A stretch of 64,000 bases of DNA from VBAS01 sp963773465 (GCA_963773465.1 CAVZBF010000004.1:1488001-1552000); one strand, 5' to 3'; shown: positions 44,395-55,871, numbered from the stretch's first letter. Numbers and translations are program-made. The notes: generated by a model not told the origin, from the sequence alone.

Positions 44395-45009
44395 ATGGAA
44401 ATACAAGAAAGAATAAGACAAAAAGCGGATGAGTTGTTCCGGCGCTATGGTATCCGCTCAGTGACAATGGATGAGATCGCTGCACAGCTTGGCATGTCAA
44501 AGAAAACGATCTACCAGTATTATACCGATAAGGATCAGTTGGTAGATGCAGTGGCGGTGGATGAAATTCATTATTCGCAGGAATGCTGTATGAAAGATGT
44601 CGCCGTTTCAGCAAATGCCATTGAAGAAATATTCCGTGTGATGGAATTTGTGGAAGTGATGTTCAGGAATATGAATCCGTCCATGCTGCATGACCTTGAA
44701 AAATATCATCCACTCGGATACAGGAAGTTTCTTGAGCATAAAAATAAATTCCTGTATGATATGATCAGGAAGAACATTGAAAGAGGAATAAAGGAAGAAC
44801 TATATAGACCGGAAATCGATATTGAAATAATGACGCGTTACAGGCTGGAAGGTTTGATGCTTGGCTTTAACACGGAACTGTTTCCTTCTTCCAAATTCAA
44901 TCTTGTAAAGCTTCAAAAGGAATTATTGGAGCATTTTTTATACGGGCTTGCCACTTTAAAAGGATATAAACTGATCTTAAAATATAAGCAACAACGATTA
45001 AACAGATGA
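44395..45009 (+). CDS. TetR/AcrR-family transcriptional regulator
   Basis: A 204-residue regulator. The N-terminal HTH (about 1-50) shows RIRQKADELFRRYGIRSVTM then DEIAAQLGMSKKTIYQYYTDK, a classic TetR pattern. The C-terminal part is a ligand-binding helical domain. An excellent AGGAGG lies 9 bases before the ATG at 44395; the TTG-initiated longer frame from 44359 overlaps the promoter and is rejected. It heads a run of four genes (tetR, tolC, adaptor, RND), and the palindrome at its promoter should be its operator. The inducer is unknown. Confidence 0.92.
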   Translation: MEIQERIRQKADELFRRYGIRSVTMDEIAAQLGMSKKTIYQYYTDKDQLVDAVAVDEIHYSQECCMKDVAVSANAIEEIFRVMEFVEVMFRNMNPSMLHDLEKYHPLGYRKFLEHKNKFLYDMIRKNIERGIKEELYRPEIDIEIMTRYRLEGLMLGFNTELFPSSKFNLVKLQKELLEHFLYGLATLKGYKLILKYKQQRLNR

Positions 45010-45024
45010 CCTATGAGGTATATA

Positions 45025-46416
45025 ATGAAAACCATTTTTGCCCTTTTTCTTTTAAACCTTGTTCAACCGGGTGCAAATGCACAACAGGTTTATCAGATCA
45101 CGGCAAAAGATGCGGTAGATATTGCATTTAAAAATGTAGCCGATCTTAAAAATGCAAAGCTTGATTACAAAATATCAGAGGCAAGAAATAAGGAGATCGT
45201 CGGCCTTGCGCTTCCGCAAGTAACAGGTTCTTTGCAGGGAACTCACTACTTATCATTGCCATTGATTCAATTTCCGGATGCAACGGAATCTTTTATCTAC
45301 GAGGTTTTGAAAGAGAATGGCGTAAAAGATGGTAACAATATGCCTATTATAAAAACAGTAGATCCCACAATCCGGAATGTTAGCTTTTTTACTCCGTGGA
45401 ATGTAACTGCAGGTTTAGCAGTGAATCAATTATTATTCGAACCACAGGTATTTGTGGGTTTGCAGGCAAGAAAGGAGTTACTCACGAGCAGCGGTCTTCA
45501 AATAAAGGTAGCAGAAGACAAAGTAAGAGAAATGGTATACAAAAGTTATTATGCCGTTTTGATCTCTCAAAAGCAATTAGTATTTATACAGGAAAGCATC
45601 AAGCGATTACAGACACTTGCCAGTGATCAGAATGAAATGTTTAAGAATGGTTTTGTTGAAAGATTGGATATCGATAAAACAACAGTTACATTAAATAATA
45701 CAAAAACAACGGAGACGCAGTTACGTAATGGTGTAATTATCGGGCTTGCTGTTTTAAAAATGAACCTTGGTTTGGCGCAATCTGATAGTCTTGTATTGAA
45801 AGATTCACTTACAGCAGATTTCATCAAAGAAAATATCCTTGATGATGCATTTAATTATGAAGACAGGAATGAAGTAAAATTGCTGAATAGTGCAGTAAAA
45901 TTGCAGAGCTTTGATGTTCGTCGTTATAAGTTATCGTACTATCCTACCGTATCTGCATTTTACAATTTTCAAAAAAATGGTCAACGCCGGGCCATTGAAA
46001 CCGGTAATGATAAACCGTGGTTTTGGTATAACACTAACCTTATCGGCCTTTCAGTGAATGTTCCCATCTTCGATGGCTTTCAGAAAAAATACAAGATCAA
46101 ACAATCTCAATTCACGTTAGAAAAAGTGCAGAACACACTTGATCAAACAATAAAAGGAATCGACCTGGAAAGAACTGTTGCAAAAAACACACTGACAAAT
46201 GCTATCCTCACGATGGATGCCCAGGAAAGTAATATGCAATTGGCTGAGCGGGTCTATACAACTGTAAAGAAAAAATATGAGCAGGGGGTAGGGTCAAGTT
46301 TTGAAATATTGCAGGCGGATACTGAATTTCAACAAGCGCAGTCAAATTATTTCAGAGCATTGTATGATGCTATTATTGCTAAAATCAGCTATCAAAAAGC
46401 ACTCGGAAAACTATAA
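45025..46416 (+). CDS. TolC-family outer-membrane efflux protein
   Basis: An outer-membrane channel component of a tripartite pump, about 463 residues. Signal peptide KTIFALFLLNLVQPGANA. Two OEP repeats follow, with the helical segments ITAKDAVDIAFKNVADLKNA and LERTVAKNTLTNAILTMDAQ and the C-terminal helix GSSFEILQADTEFQQAQSNY. It forms a trimeric tunnel joined to the adaptor and the RND pump encoded next. An ATG at 45013 (MRYI-) four bases after the tetR stop is equally possible as start. Stop and the next start overlap (TAATG). Confidence 0.92.
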   Translation: MKTIFALFLLNLVQPGANAQQVYQITAKDAVDIAFKNVADLKNAKLDYKISEARNKEIVGLALPQVTGSLQGTHYLSLPLIQFPDATESFIYEVLKENGVKDGNNMPIIKTVDPTIRNVSFFTPWNVTAGLAVNQLLFEPQVFVGLQARKELLTSSGLQIKVAEDKVREMVYKSYYAVLISQKQLVFIQESIKRLQTLASDQNEMFKNGFVERLDIDKTTVTLNNTKTTETQLRNGVIIGLAVLKMNLGLAQSDSLVLKDSLTADFIKENILDDAFNYEDRNEVKLLNSAVKLQSFDVRRYKLSYYPTVSAFYNFQKNGQRRAIETGNDKPWFWYNTNLIGLSVNVPIFDGFQKKYKIKQSQFTLEKVQNTLDQTIKGIDLERTVAKNTLTNAILTMDAQESNMQLAERVYTTVKKKYEQGVGSSFEILQADTEFQQAQSNYFRALYDAIIAKISYQKALGKL

Positions 46417-47621
46417 TGAACCAAACAATAATATTTAAAATGAAACCGGATACCATGAATAAGTTTTTGACGATCCTGACAATTGCTGCCGCAGTGATCA
46501 TTACATCTTGCGGCAGAGGGGCAAAAGATGTGAAAGGAGATGTAAATGATAAAAAAGTAAAGCTCGAAAAGCTGAAATCTGAAAAAACAAAAATTGAAAC
46601 AGAGATCCAAACATTGCAACAGGAAATTGCAAAACTGGACCCTGCATCTGTGGTAGTTGCGCCAAAGCTTGTTGCTGTTACTGCTGTAAGCATGCAGCCA
46701 TTCGAGCATTACATAGATCTGCAGGGAAGAGTGGATGCAGATAATATTTCTTACCTGACGCCCCGGGGAATGCCGGCACAGGTAAGAGCATTGTATATAA
46801 AGAAAGGTGACTATGTAAGAAAAGGCCAGGTGCTGATGAAACTTGATGATGCAGTGTTATTAAAACAACTGGAAGGATTAAAAACACAAAAAGCATTTGC
46901 GGAAGATATCTATAAGCGTACAAAAAATTTATGGGACCAGGGTATTGGTACAGAAGTACAATTAAAAACGGCAGAGAATACTGTAAAATCTTTGAATGAC
47001 CAGATAAGTACGCTGACTGAAAGCTGGCAAACAACCAATGTGAGATCTGAAGTAAACGGATACGTTGAACAATTAAACCTTCGTGTTGGTGAAACGTTCA
47101 CCGGTTATGTAGGTAATCAGCCGCAGGTAATGATCGTGAATTCTTCAGCATTAAAAGTAGTGACAGATGTGCCGGAAAATTATTTAGACCGGGTAAAAAA
47201 AGGCACGCCGGTCAATATTAAACTTCCTGATGTAAATCTTGAATACAACAGCGTTATTTCACTGATGAATCAAACTATCGGAGTGAATAGCCGTTCCGTT
47301 TCAACAGAAGCAAAGATCCCATATAACTCAAGTGTTCATATCAACCAGGTAGCGCTTGTGCGAATAAAAGATTATGTAAACAAGAGTGCTATTGTCATCC
47401 CTTTGACTACCCTGCAAACGGATGAGAATGGAAAATATGTGTATGTGCTGGCAACTGAAAATGGAAAGAAAGTAGCACGAAAAAAACAAGTATTGGTTGG
47501 TGAAATTTATGGTGAACAAATAGAAGTGACGAAGGGTTTGAATGAAGGTGATCAACTCATCACACAGGGTTATCAAAGCTTGTATGAAGGCCAGGGTGTG
47601 ACCACTTCAGATTCACGGTAA
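46416..47621 (+). CDS. RND efflux periplasmic adaptor lipoprotein (MFP)
   Basis: A 401-residue membrane fusion protein that bridges the inner-membrane pump and TolC. The lipoprotein signal ends VIITSCGRG. A coiled coil (KLEKLKSEKTKIETEIQTLQ) follows, then lipoyl/barrel-sandwich parts (LTPRGMPAQVRALYIKKGDY) and a hairpin (NLWDQGIGTEVQLKTAENTV). The C-terminal domain has GLNEGDQLITQGYQSL. The start at 46416 overlaps the tolC stop; the ATG at 46455 gives a more compact signal peptide and may be the real start. Confidence 0.9.
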   Translation: MNQTIIFKMKPDTMNKFLTILTIAAAVIITSCGRGAKDVKGDVNDKKVKLEKLKSEKTKIETEIQTLQQEIAKLDPASVVVAPKLVAVTAVSMQPFEHYIDLQGRVDADNISYLTPRGMPAQVRALYIKKGDYVRKGQVLMKLDDAVLLKQLEGLKTQKAFAEDIYKRTKNLWDQGIGTEVQLKTAENTVKSLNDQISTLTESWQTTNVRSEVNGYVEQLNLRVGETFTGYVGNQPQVMIVNSSALKVVTDVPENYLDRVKKGTPVNIKLPDVNLEYNSVISLMNQTIGVNSRSVSTEAKIPYNSSVHINQVALVRIKDYVNKSAIVIPLTTLQTDENGKYVYVLATENGKKVARKKQVLVGEIYGEQIEVTKGLNEGDQLITQGYQSLYEGQGVTTSDSR

Positions 47622-47765
47622 CATTGCTAAAATAAAAACTGCCCTTCGCTCAGGGTGACAAATGGTACAGTAAAATAAAGATGAATAGTGAACAGAAAGA
47701 TGAATGGAGCGTCGCAACGGAAGCTGAATAGAAAATCATAAGCCGGTTATATAAAAAAAATTTGT

Positions 47766-50700
47766 ATGAGTCTTAAAGAGAAAATTGTAAATAAATTCAA
47801 AGAATTCAAGCCAACGAGTTGGGTGATCGATCATAAAACCGTTACGTATGTAGCTACATTGGTTATAACACTTTGGGGGTTGAATATTTTTACAACACTT
47901 CCAAAGGAATCGTATCCTGATATTGTAATTCCGCAAATATATGTTTCTACTGTGTACGCCGGCACATCGCCCAAGGATATGGAAGAACTGGTAACAAGAC
48001 CAATTGAAAAACAAATAAAAGGTATTACCGGTGCAAGGATCAGGAGTATAAAAAGTACGTCGATCCAGGATTTCAGCAGCATACTGGTAGAGTTTGAAAC
48101 AAGTGTGAAAGTGGATGAAGCAAAACAGAAAGTGAAAGATGCAGTAGATAAATCAATGACTGACCTGCCAACCGATCTTACTGTGGAACCCAATGTGATC
48201 GAAGTTGCTTTTTCAGATTTTCCGATCATGTTTGTAAATGTGAGTGGTAATTATGATCCGATTAAACTAAAAGATTATGCGGAGGATATCCAGGACAGGA
48301 TCGAGACACTTAGCGAGGTAAGCAAAGCTGAAATCGTTGGTGCCCCGGAAAGGGAGATACAGATCAATGTAGATAAACTGAAAATGGAATCAGCCGGTAT
48401 TAGTTTCGGTGATATTGCCCAGGCCATCGGCAGCGAAAATATAGACATGAGTGCCGGTAACATTAAGATCGGTGATATGCAACCGACCATACAGGTGAGG
48501 GGACAGTATAAGACAGCCTATGACATGCAGGACATGGTAGTGAAAAGCATTTATGGTGCATCGGTGTACCTGAAAGACATCGCACAGGTGATTGATACTG
48601 TAAAAGAAAAGGAAAGTTTTTCACGGCTTGAAAATAAAAATGTGGTAACCCTTCAAATAGTTAAACGAGCAGGCGAAAACCTGATCAATACTTCGGAAAA
48701 AGTAAAGGCAATTGTAGGTGAAATGAAACTGGGTTCATTGCCAAAGGATCTTGATGTAGTAATAACCGGTGATCAAAGCGTACAGACAAGAACTTCCTTT
48801 AATGACCTTATCAATACTATCGTTATTGGATTTATTCTTGTGTTGTTAGTGCTGATGTTCTTTATGGGAGTGAACAACGCATTCTTTGTAGCGCTGAGCG
48901 TGCCGTTGAGTGTGTTTGTTGCATTTATTTTTTTACCAATTGCCGATTGGATCATCGGTACGGATGTTACACTAAACTTTATTGTGTTGTTCGCATTGCT
49001 ATTTGGTCTGGGGATTATTGTGGATGATGCTATCGTTGTTATTGAAAATACTCATAGGATTTTTGCCAATGGAAAAATGCCAGTGATTCGTGCCGCGAAG
49101 ATGGCGGCTGGTGAAGTATTTGTTCCTGTATTATCAGGAACGGTTACCACGCTGATGCCTTTCTTTCCATTATTATTCTGGCCGGGTATCATTGGTAAAT
49201 TCATGATCTACCTGCCAACAATTTTAATTCTTACGCTTACTGCATCATTGATAGTAGCATTTTTCATAAACCCGGTATTTGCAGTGTCATTTATGAAGCC
49301 GGAATATTTTCCTGCTAAAGAACCAAAGGTTGCTTTATTTAAGAAACCTGCGTTCTGGTTTTTTGTCGTGCTTGGTTTGTTACTTCATTTGATGCAGTCT
49401 CACGGCCTTGCCAATTTTATACTGGTCATGGTTGTGCTGGTTATCTTCAACCGGTTTGTATTAAGAGATGTTATTCACCGGTTCCAGGAAAGATTTCTTC
49501 CCCGTATTATGAACCGTTACGAAAATTCATTACGCTGGGCGTTGAAGGGTAAAAGGCCGGGTTGGCTGGTAGCTTCGGTATTCGGACTTTTTGCAATATC
49601 ATTAGGCGCCTTGTACATAAATATTTTTGTTATTGGCAGAATTAAAACAGACTTCTTCCCGGTGGGTGACCCTCCCATTATTTATGTTTATTTAAAAATG
49701 CCTGTTGGTACAAAAACAGAAACTACCGACAGCGTTACCCGTGTGATTGAAGGCAAAGTATTTAAAGTAATGGGAGAAAATAATCCGATCGTAGAGTCTA
49801 TAATTTCAAATGTTGCTGTTGGCGCTACTAACCCATTTGGCGGAGAACAAGGTACACAGCCAAATCTTGGCCGCATACAAATTTCATTTGTAGAATATGA
49901 AAAAAGACACGGACAAAAAACAGCGCCATACCTGGATTCGCTTAGAAAAGAAATAAAAGAAATTCCCGCGGCTGAAGTCAGTATCTCTCAACCTCAAAAT
50001 GGACCAGCATCAGGGGCGCCGGTAAATATTGAAGTAGTAGGAGAGGAATTTGATGACATTGTAAAAACAGCACTTGACCTTAAGCGATTTTTAGATAGTG
50101 TGAATGTGTTTGGTGTGGAGAAATTAAAATTGGATGTAGATGTAAGTAAACCTGAACTAACATTATCGATCGATCGTGAAAGAGCAAGAAGAGAAGGGTT
50201 AAGCACCGGGCAAATCGGTTCTGAAGTAAGAACGGCATTGTTCGGTCGTGAAGCAAGCAAACTGAAATTGGGCGAAGATGAATTCAAAATACAAGTCAGG
50301 TATACTGATCAATTAAGAAATAATCTTACCGACCTGCAGAACATGAAGATCACTTACCGTGATTTTAATACCGGCCAGGTAAGGCAGGTGCCGATCAGTG
50401 GCGTTGTAAAGTTTGATTATAACAGTTCATTGGGTGGGGTAAAAAGGAAGAACCTGAAACGGTTGATCACTATTTATTCTAATCTTACTTCACCGAAAAT
50501 CGACCCCAATAAAGTAAATCTTGACCTCAGTAAGGCAATCGCTGAATTTAAAAACAAGCCGGATAATATTACTATCAGGCAAACAGGGCAACAGGAAGAG
50601 CAGGCAGAATCATTAGGCTTTCTTGGTACAGCGCTTATCATTGCGTTGGGTATGATCTTCGGTATTCTTGTTTTACAATTCAATTCACTCAGCAAACCTT

Positions 50701-51314
50701 TTATCGTACTCAGTGAAATTTTCTTCAGCATCATCGGTGTGTTTCTCGGGTTTTCCATCACCGGTATGGGTATGCCACTGATCATGGTAATGGTAGGCAT
50801 TGTCGGGCTGGCGGGTATTGTTGTTAAAAATGCAATTCTCCTGATCGATTTTACCGATGAATTGCGTGGCCGCGGTATGCGGACAAGAGAAGCGGCGGTA
50901 AAGGCGGGTAAGATCCGTATCATACCTGTGATGCTAACAGCACTTGCCACCATTCTTGGGTTACTGCCGTTAGCCGTCGGGTTCAACATTAATTGGATTT
51001 CTTTGTTCCAACGTTTTGAGCCAAATATCTTCTTTGGTGGAGACAGTGTAGTGTTCTGGGGGCCACTGGCCTGGACCATCATTTATGGATTGGCCTTTGC
51101 TTTCTTTATGACATTGCTGCTGGTTCCAGCCATGTACATCATTGCCGAAAGGTTAAAGCGGCCGATGGAGAAGTTTTATGGAACCAAATGGGTTGCCCTG
51201 CTCGGATTTCTTGGCCCTTTCTTCTTTATTTTCGTAGGAATCATGTTTTTGGTAAGGAGGATCCAGGGAAAACCGGTGTGGCTGGGAAAATTGAAGCAGC
51301 GGAAATTAAATTAG
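47766..51314 (+). CDS. RND-family efflux permease
   Basis: A 1182-residue inner-membrane pump. Helix 1 and the periplasmic PN1 region (SYPDIVIPQIYVSTVYAGTS, PKDMEELVTRPIE) are standard. The proton-relay helix 4 region shows FGLGIIVDDAIVVIENTH with the paired Asp. Helix 10/11 contain MVGIVGLAGIVVKNAILLID. The protein is about 140 residues longer than AcrB, with inserted loops around helix 6-7 (PEYFPAKEPKVALFKK) and before the last helices. It probably exports hydrophobic compounds with the adaptor and TolC upstream. A 144-base gap with a degenerate repeat separates it from the adaptor. Confidence 0.93.
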   Translation: MSLKEKIVNKFKEFKPTSWVIDHKTVTYVATLVITLWGLNIFTTLPKESYPDIVIPQIYVSTVYAGTSPKDMEELVTRPIEKQIKGITGARIRSIKSTSIQDFSSILVEFETSVKVDEAKQKVKDAVDKSMTDLPTDLTVEPNVIEVAFSDFPIMFVNVSGNYDPIKLKDYAEDIQDRIETLSEVSKAEIVGAPEREIQINVDKLKMESAGISFGDIAQAIGSENIDMSAGNIKIGDMQPTIQVRGQYKTAYDMQDMVVKSIYGASVYLKDIAQVIDTVKEKESFSRLENKNVVTLQIVKRAGENLINTSEKVKAIVGEMKLGSLPKDLDVVITGDQSVQTRTSFNDLINTIVIGFILVLLVLMFFMGVNNAFFVALSVPLSVFVAFIFLPIADWIIGTDVTLNFIVLFALLFGLGIIVDDAIVVIENTHRIFANGKMPVIRAAKMAAGEVFVPVLSGTVTTLMPFFPLLFWPGIIGKFMIYLPTILILTLTASLIVAFFINPVFAVSFMKPEYFPAKEPKVALFKKPAFWFFVVLGLLLHLMQSHGLANFILVMVVLVIFNRFVLRDVIHRFQERFLPRIMNRYENSLRWALKGKRPGWLVASVFGLFAISLGALYINIFVIGRIKTDFFPVGDPPIIYVYLKMPVGTKTETTDSVTRVIEGKVFKVMGENNPIVESIISNVAVGATNPFGGEQGTQPNLGRIQISFVEYEKRHGQKTAPYLDSLRKEIKEIPAAEVSISQPQNGPASGAPVNIEVVGEEFDDIVKTALDLKRFLDSVNVFGVEKLKLDVDVSKPELTLSIDRERARREGLSTGQIGSEVRTALFGREASKLKLGEDEFKIQVRYTDQLRNNLTDLQNMKITYRDFNTGQVRQVPISGVVKFDYNSSLGGVKRKNLKRLITIYSNLTSPKIDPNKVNLDLSKAIAEFKNKPDNITIRQTGQQEEQAESLGFLGTALIIALGMIFGILVLQFNSLSKPFIVLSEIFFSIIGVFLGFSITGMGMPLIMVMVGIVGLAGIVVKNAILLIDFTDELRGRGMRTREAAVKAGKIRIIPVMLTALATILGLLPLAVGFNINWISLFQRFEPNIFFGGDSVVFWGPLAWTIIYGLAFAFFMTLLLVPAMYIIAERLKRPMEKFYGTKWVALLGFLGPFFFIFVGIMFLVRRIQGKPVWLGKLKQRKLN

Positions 51315-51407
51315 CGTTGTCTAGGTAACATAGTTGGTTTTATCCCCCGATTGAATCGGGTGAGCCCGCCGGGTAATCTTATCGGGCAGGCAAGGTGAAA
51401 ATAAAAG

Positions 51408-51460
51408 CGGCTCCCAAATTTATTCTGACTGCTTATGTATACTCGGGGGCCGTTTTTTTT
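51408..51460 (+). terminator. Rho-independent terminator of the efflux operon
   Basis: CGGCTCCC (51408-51415) pairs with GGGGGCCG (51445-51452, one T-G) and eight T follow (51453-51460). The loop is about 29 bases. Two smaller palindromes (CCCGATT/AATCGGG near 51343 and GCCCG/CGGGC near 51365-51388) precede it. Confidence 0.75.
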
Positions 51461-51571
51461 ATGTCTTCTCTCTTCAAGTTTACCTTCTGATATTGTTATA
51501 GCATCAATGTTTTAAAGTCCGCAGATATTTTTATTTTCACGCCATATTAATTTAAAACCAACATTCAATCC

Positions 51572-52111
51572 ATGAGATCTATTTCACCATTTATCATCGT
51601 AACTTTTTTGATCATTAGTTGTGGTAATAAGAAAACCACCAGTCTCCCGCCGGCACCTGCTGACGTAAATTCTGTTGTAACCGCCATAAAGGGCAAAAAC
51701 TACAAAGCAACGCAGCTTGGTCTTATCTCTATACTTATTTCCGATAAGAATAATCCCTACGAATGGTTTGATGAAATGAAAGATACGACGGCGTTTTTTA
51801 TGAATTATGAAAAGCAACAGATGAAGTTCGCCATCCATTTTATCAATGACACTGTTGCCGAAGTAATACAGGATACTCTTGTAAATAAAGCTATATGGAA
51901 AATAGATAATGATCCTAAGAGCAGCGAAACGCCAGGCATCTTTATGCGGTTGTCAATAGAAAAGGAAGAAGCAATAGTTCCGGGTCAAACAGCAATATAC
52001 ACAAATACATATTCTTATAAAGTTTTGGGTTTGGATGATAAAAAACTTTTCCTCGAAACACCCAACATGTATAACAACAGGAAACTGGCTGTATTGATGA
52101 AAGCAGAATAA
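51572..52111 (+). CDS. Hypothetical lipoprotein
   Basis: A 179-residue protein with lipoprotein signal (FIIVTFLIISCGNKK, lipidated Cys at about 17). Mature part: VNSVVTAIKGKNYKATQLGL, then YEWFDEMKDTTAFFMNYEKQ and an end KVLGLDDKKLFLETPNMYNN. No family is recognised with confidence. It stands alone on the plus strand, convergent with the glycosidase operon, and probably faces the periplasm or cell surface. Confidence 0.75.
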   Translation: MRSISPFIIVTFLIISCGNKKTTSLPPAPADVNSVVTAIKGKNYKATQLGLISILISDKNNPYEWFDEMKDTTAFFMNYEKQQMKFAIHFINDTVAEVIQDTLVNKAIWKIDNDPKSSETPGIFMRLSIEKEEAIVPGQTAIYTNTYSYKVLGLDDKKLFLETPNMYNNRKLAVLMKAE

Positions 52112-52121
52112 GCGACCTTAA

Positions 52122-53943
52122 TCATTCATACTCCCTGTAAGCGCCGAATGTTGCAAGCCGGTCTTCGCCTAATTGTGAAGGGATCGGATCGCAATTAATA
52201 TTTAGTTTTTCACAGATCTGCATCCATAAGCCGCTACGTGTATATGTTTGATGAACTTTTTGAAAACTGGTTGATAGTAACAATTCTTTTGCCTTGAGGT
52301 GTTCACCCTTATCGATAAGCAGCTGCACCCTGCGTTCAATGATCCACTCGTCTTTTAATGCTTCAACTTTTGAAAGCCAGCTTTCACGTTCGGTAAGAAA
52401 TGAAGGGCCCAATGCTTTTAATACTTTATCTCTTTCAACGACAACTTGCGGATGAAGTTGCAGCCATTTTTCTTCGATAGCATCATAAGCTTTTTTTGCT
52501 CCTGTCAGATCGCCTTTTAGTTTAAGTAACCTGGCAAGCAAGGCTTTTGCAAGTACTGTATTTGTTTGTGAAAGTATTTTTATGGCTTCTTCTGAATTTC
52601 CCCTTCCTGCAAGCCAACTGCCATAATAAAACGTCCAGTTGTCTTTATTGTCTCCGGTCGAATATTGAATTGCTGATTCGAAATGGTTCATCTAAATTTT
52701 CCATTCCCGATGGTGGCCAGTTTGGTTTATAAATATCCGGCGCAGCCCACCCGATAGCCATCGGGTTCATTATTTTTTTTGATTTGTAAGAATTGATCAA
52801 CATTTCCCAATCCTTTACTTCTTCTTTTCTTGCCCAACTGAACAATGGAATTTCATTGGTTGATCGTAAGACAGGAGACGGCGTTTTCAATTTTCTAATT
52901 TCTATTTCTTTATCTGTCGGGAACCAATACTCAACATGCCATCTTTTTTGCTTTGGTTTCATTTCCAACTTTATTGATTGATCACCGATCGGCCCTCCCT
53001 GTATTTCAATATATGTCTGATGTTTTGCCGTACTTAAAACGGACCATGCACTATCATCTGCTGTTCCATAACTCCACAATTTTATTCCGGAAGCAATTTT
53101 TTCTTCAGCGATATGATATAATCCAGTTCCCAGTGAAGGAGTAAAAGCACCAAATGCATTTACATCTTTTGTTTTCCAGAAATAACCGGTCATTTCTTTA
53201 ATCGCCGATTCGGTTTTGGGTCCTTGTTTTTCCCAATCGATCGTATCGATCTTTGATGAATGTGATAAAACTTTTCCATTGGGAAAATCATATCGTGTAT
53301 CCGGCGCTGAAGGCAGGGCAGCATTTGACCATGACATCCACGGATAGGAATAAATGCCGGGATTATAAAAGACTACTCTTTGCGTTAAAAAATTATCATT
53401 TACGCCAAGAGAATATTCTACTGACCATTGCATGCCAAATCTTAATTCCCTTTCACCGCAGGTAACATAGATCCTGTCTTTTGTTTTATCAATTTTATAT
53501 AAAACAGTTTCGTTTTGAGTAGGGGAATGTGAAATAGGAAAGCTGACTTCTATTCCACCGGCTATAAAATAAAACCGTGGTAAAATTCTTGTATAACGAA
53601 TGACATCCGGTACATATAAAACTTCTTTGCCTGACGGTTTATGAATTAATGAAAAAACTTTTCCGCCAAGATCAGGACAGATTGTTGCTTTTACATGTTC
53701 ATTTTGTAAAACAATAAACCTGTATTTCTTCGCCACCGGTCTTGCGGATGTTTCCGAATAACTCATGTATGGATAAACGCCATTGGGGTCAAATGCCGTA
53801 GGAATAGGGCCAGCAGGGGTTAATGAATGCGTAAGAAGGTGATCATTGTATTCATAGACGGTGAGCTTTTGATTTGCGGATTGTGCTATGCCTGGAACAT
53901 TGAAAAAATAAACAGCAACAACTATGAGGATTCTTACTCGCAT
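52122..53943 (-). pseudogene. DUF5107/TPR exported protein, one frameshift
   Basis: About 610 residues if joined. The first part (53943 to about 52680) has a signal peptide (ILIVVAVYFFNVPGIAQS) and the DUF5107 block: VYEYNDHLLTHSLTPAG, FRFIVLQNEHVKATICPDLG-like KYRFIVLQNEHVKATICPD, GGKVFSLIHKPSGKEVLYVP, FIAGGIEVSFPISHSPT. The second part (52691-52122), in the next frame, is a TPR-type C-terminal domain (YYGSWLAGRGNSEEAIKILS). The frame change lies around 52680, at EPF-ESAIQ. The family is found in carbohydrate-degradation loci; the fold suggests a sugar-handling galactose-mutarotase-like domain. It is the last gene of the operon. Confidence 0.75.
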
Positions 53944-53957
53944 TATTTTCAGGTGGA

Positions 53958-55770
53958 TTAATTCTTTAACTTTTCACTCAATTCATTCACTAATGTTGTT
54001 CCCTTTTGCAGATGTTGCTTTAATTTATCTTCAATAAATTCTTTTTCGGCAGTGAATACTTGCAGATGATCGTTTAATTCCTGTAATAGTTTTTTTACGC
54101 TAGGATTCATTGACTTTGCCGCGATTGTCTTCAATATTTTTAACTTTTCATAATCAACAATCCCTTCTCTCATTTTTTCAAAACGGATACTTGATTCACC
54201 GCCAGGGATAGATCATATAAGAATCGCCGGCCGGCCATAATAAATGACGTGCATCACGAACAGGATCTGCTGGCCATGCATCATACGCCCATCGCAACAT
54301 ACCATCATAAGCATGTGCCATCGTATACCATCCCAACCAGCGACCTTCAACAGGCGGTGAAAAAACAAAAGTATTAGGATACGCCGGTGTGCAACAGATA
54401 TAATAAGTTGAAGTTTGTTTTTTTGCAGAACGATTGTTTACTTCTTTTACAGATGGCTCTTTATAAAATACACAGGAATAATCATCCAGTAAACCATCAA
54501 GTTCAGCATGCCAGTCACCCGCATACGTTATCTTCCATTGTTTTGAATGGTCCCTGATCACTTTGATGGCGGCTAATGTTTGTTCCATTGCATTTTCATT
54601 AATACCGAGGTAAGTTTTATTTAACCATCCTTTGCTCTCCAAATGTTTTTTAAGGTCGGTAAGAAAAATATTCCAGTTAGTTTTAAATGCATTTGAAGTT
54701 GCCTGCCATTGTTCAGTCACAAAATTTCCCGTCGCTTCATCTATATAACGAAAGCGATCACCCCAGGGAATGGGAGTATAAATAGTAATTGCCTTATCAA
54801 TACCTGCTTCTATTGCCAGTTGAACATATTGATCAAAAATGCTGTAATCAAATCTCCAGCTTCCATTTTTGGTCTTTATCCATTCGATCATGTTCCCTTC
54901 GATCATATAAGAATTATCGGCCCATGGCGAATGAACTGCGTACGTAGTAATATATTTTCCACCTGCATCAGCATATAGCCGCATATGTTTTTTCAAAAGT
55001 GATTTATGTTCATCACCCCAGGGCTTTACTTTATAATATTCAGCGATCACCCAAGGGTTTTGCCAAAGATCAAGCCGGTATGACCAATCATGCGGTTTAG
55101 GCAATACATGATTTTGTACATTGATCGAAAGTTGCAGTTTGAAATTTTGTTTTTCAGACCTGACTTCAATTTCACCTGAATAAATTCCTGCAGCAATACC
55201 AGAAGGTATATCCAGCGAAAGCCAAACAGGTCTTACAGTTTTACCCGGCAATTCAAAACGATCAAAAGCTTCTAACCTATCCGGCATCAGGTACGCTTTA
55301 TCATCAGGACCTACACCGCAAGTAACTTCTCTTGCACCATATGGATAATTTGAAATAACATAACGCACCAATTGCGCTTTCAAATTATTTTTTCCGAGCA
55401 TTTTTCCATTTGCAGTTTTCAGGTCATTCAGCAATATGCGAACCTGGTTAATTGTATCCGCAGACCAAACAAGTATCATTGCATTCAAACGTTCACCCTT
55501 CCAACCACTGAGTGTCCACTTTTGAGTTTTAGAAATTCCGGGAGCTTCCGTTCTGAAATAAGATGCATCTGTTGAAGCAAACGAAACATTTAAACCGGGT
55601 GTCTGCTTTTCCCATCCTTCTGGATGCATGCTTTTATCAAAAGCATATTCCTGCTGATAATGCAGAAAAGGTTTTGGGATTAAAGCAGAATCAATAAACC
55701 CTGGCTGAGAATAAATGATTGTTGCAAATAAAAAGGACAGGCTAATCAAAAGGAATTTCTTTTTCATCAT
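53958..55770 (-). pseudogene. DUF4091/GH123-like glycoside hydrolase, one frameshift
   Basis: About 600 residues if joined. The N-terminal part (55770-54196) has a signal peptide (FLLISLSFLFATIIYSQ), a beta-sandwich region, and the DUF4091 TIM-barrel core (HMRLYADAGGKYITTYAVHS, YDGMLRWAYDAWPADPVRDA, DSYMIYPWR). The last part (54173-53958) continues in another frame as REGIVDYEKLKILK with a helical end. The frame joins SGGE-like GGESSIRFEKMREG after PWR, so one base appears lost near 54195. The family includes GH123 N-acetylgalactosaminidases, but the precise specificity is not evident. Its position in a run of glycosidase genes fits. Confidence 0.8.
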
Positions 55771-55871
55771 TTTTCTTTTTTAATTCTTACATCACAATAG
55801 CTAATGATGGCGGAGGCTTATGGAATAAAAGTACCTAACAATACTATATGAAAGCCTATTTAATTTATCTT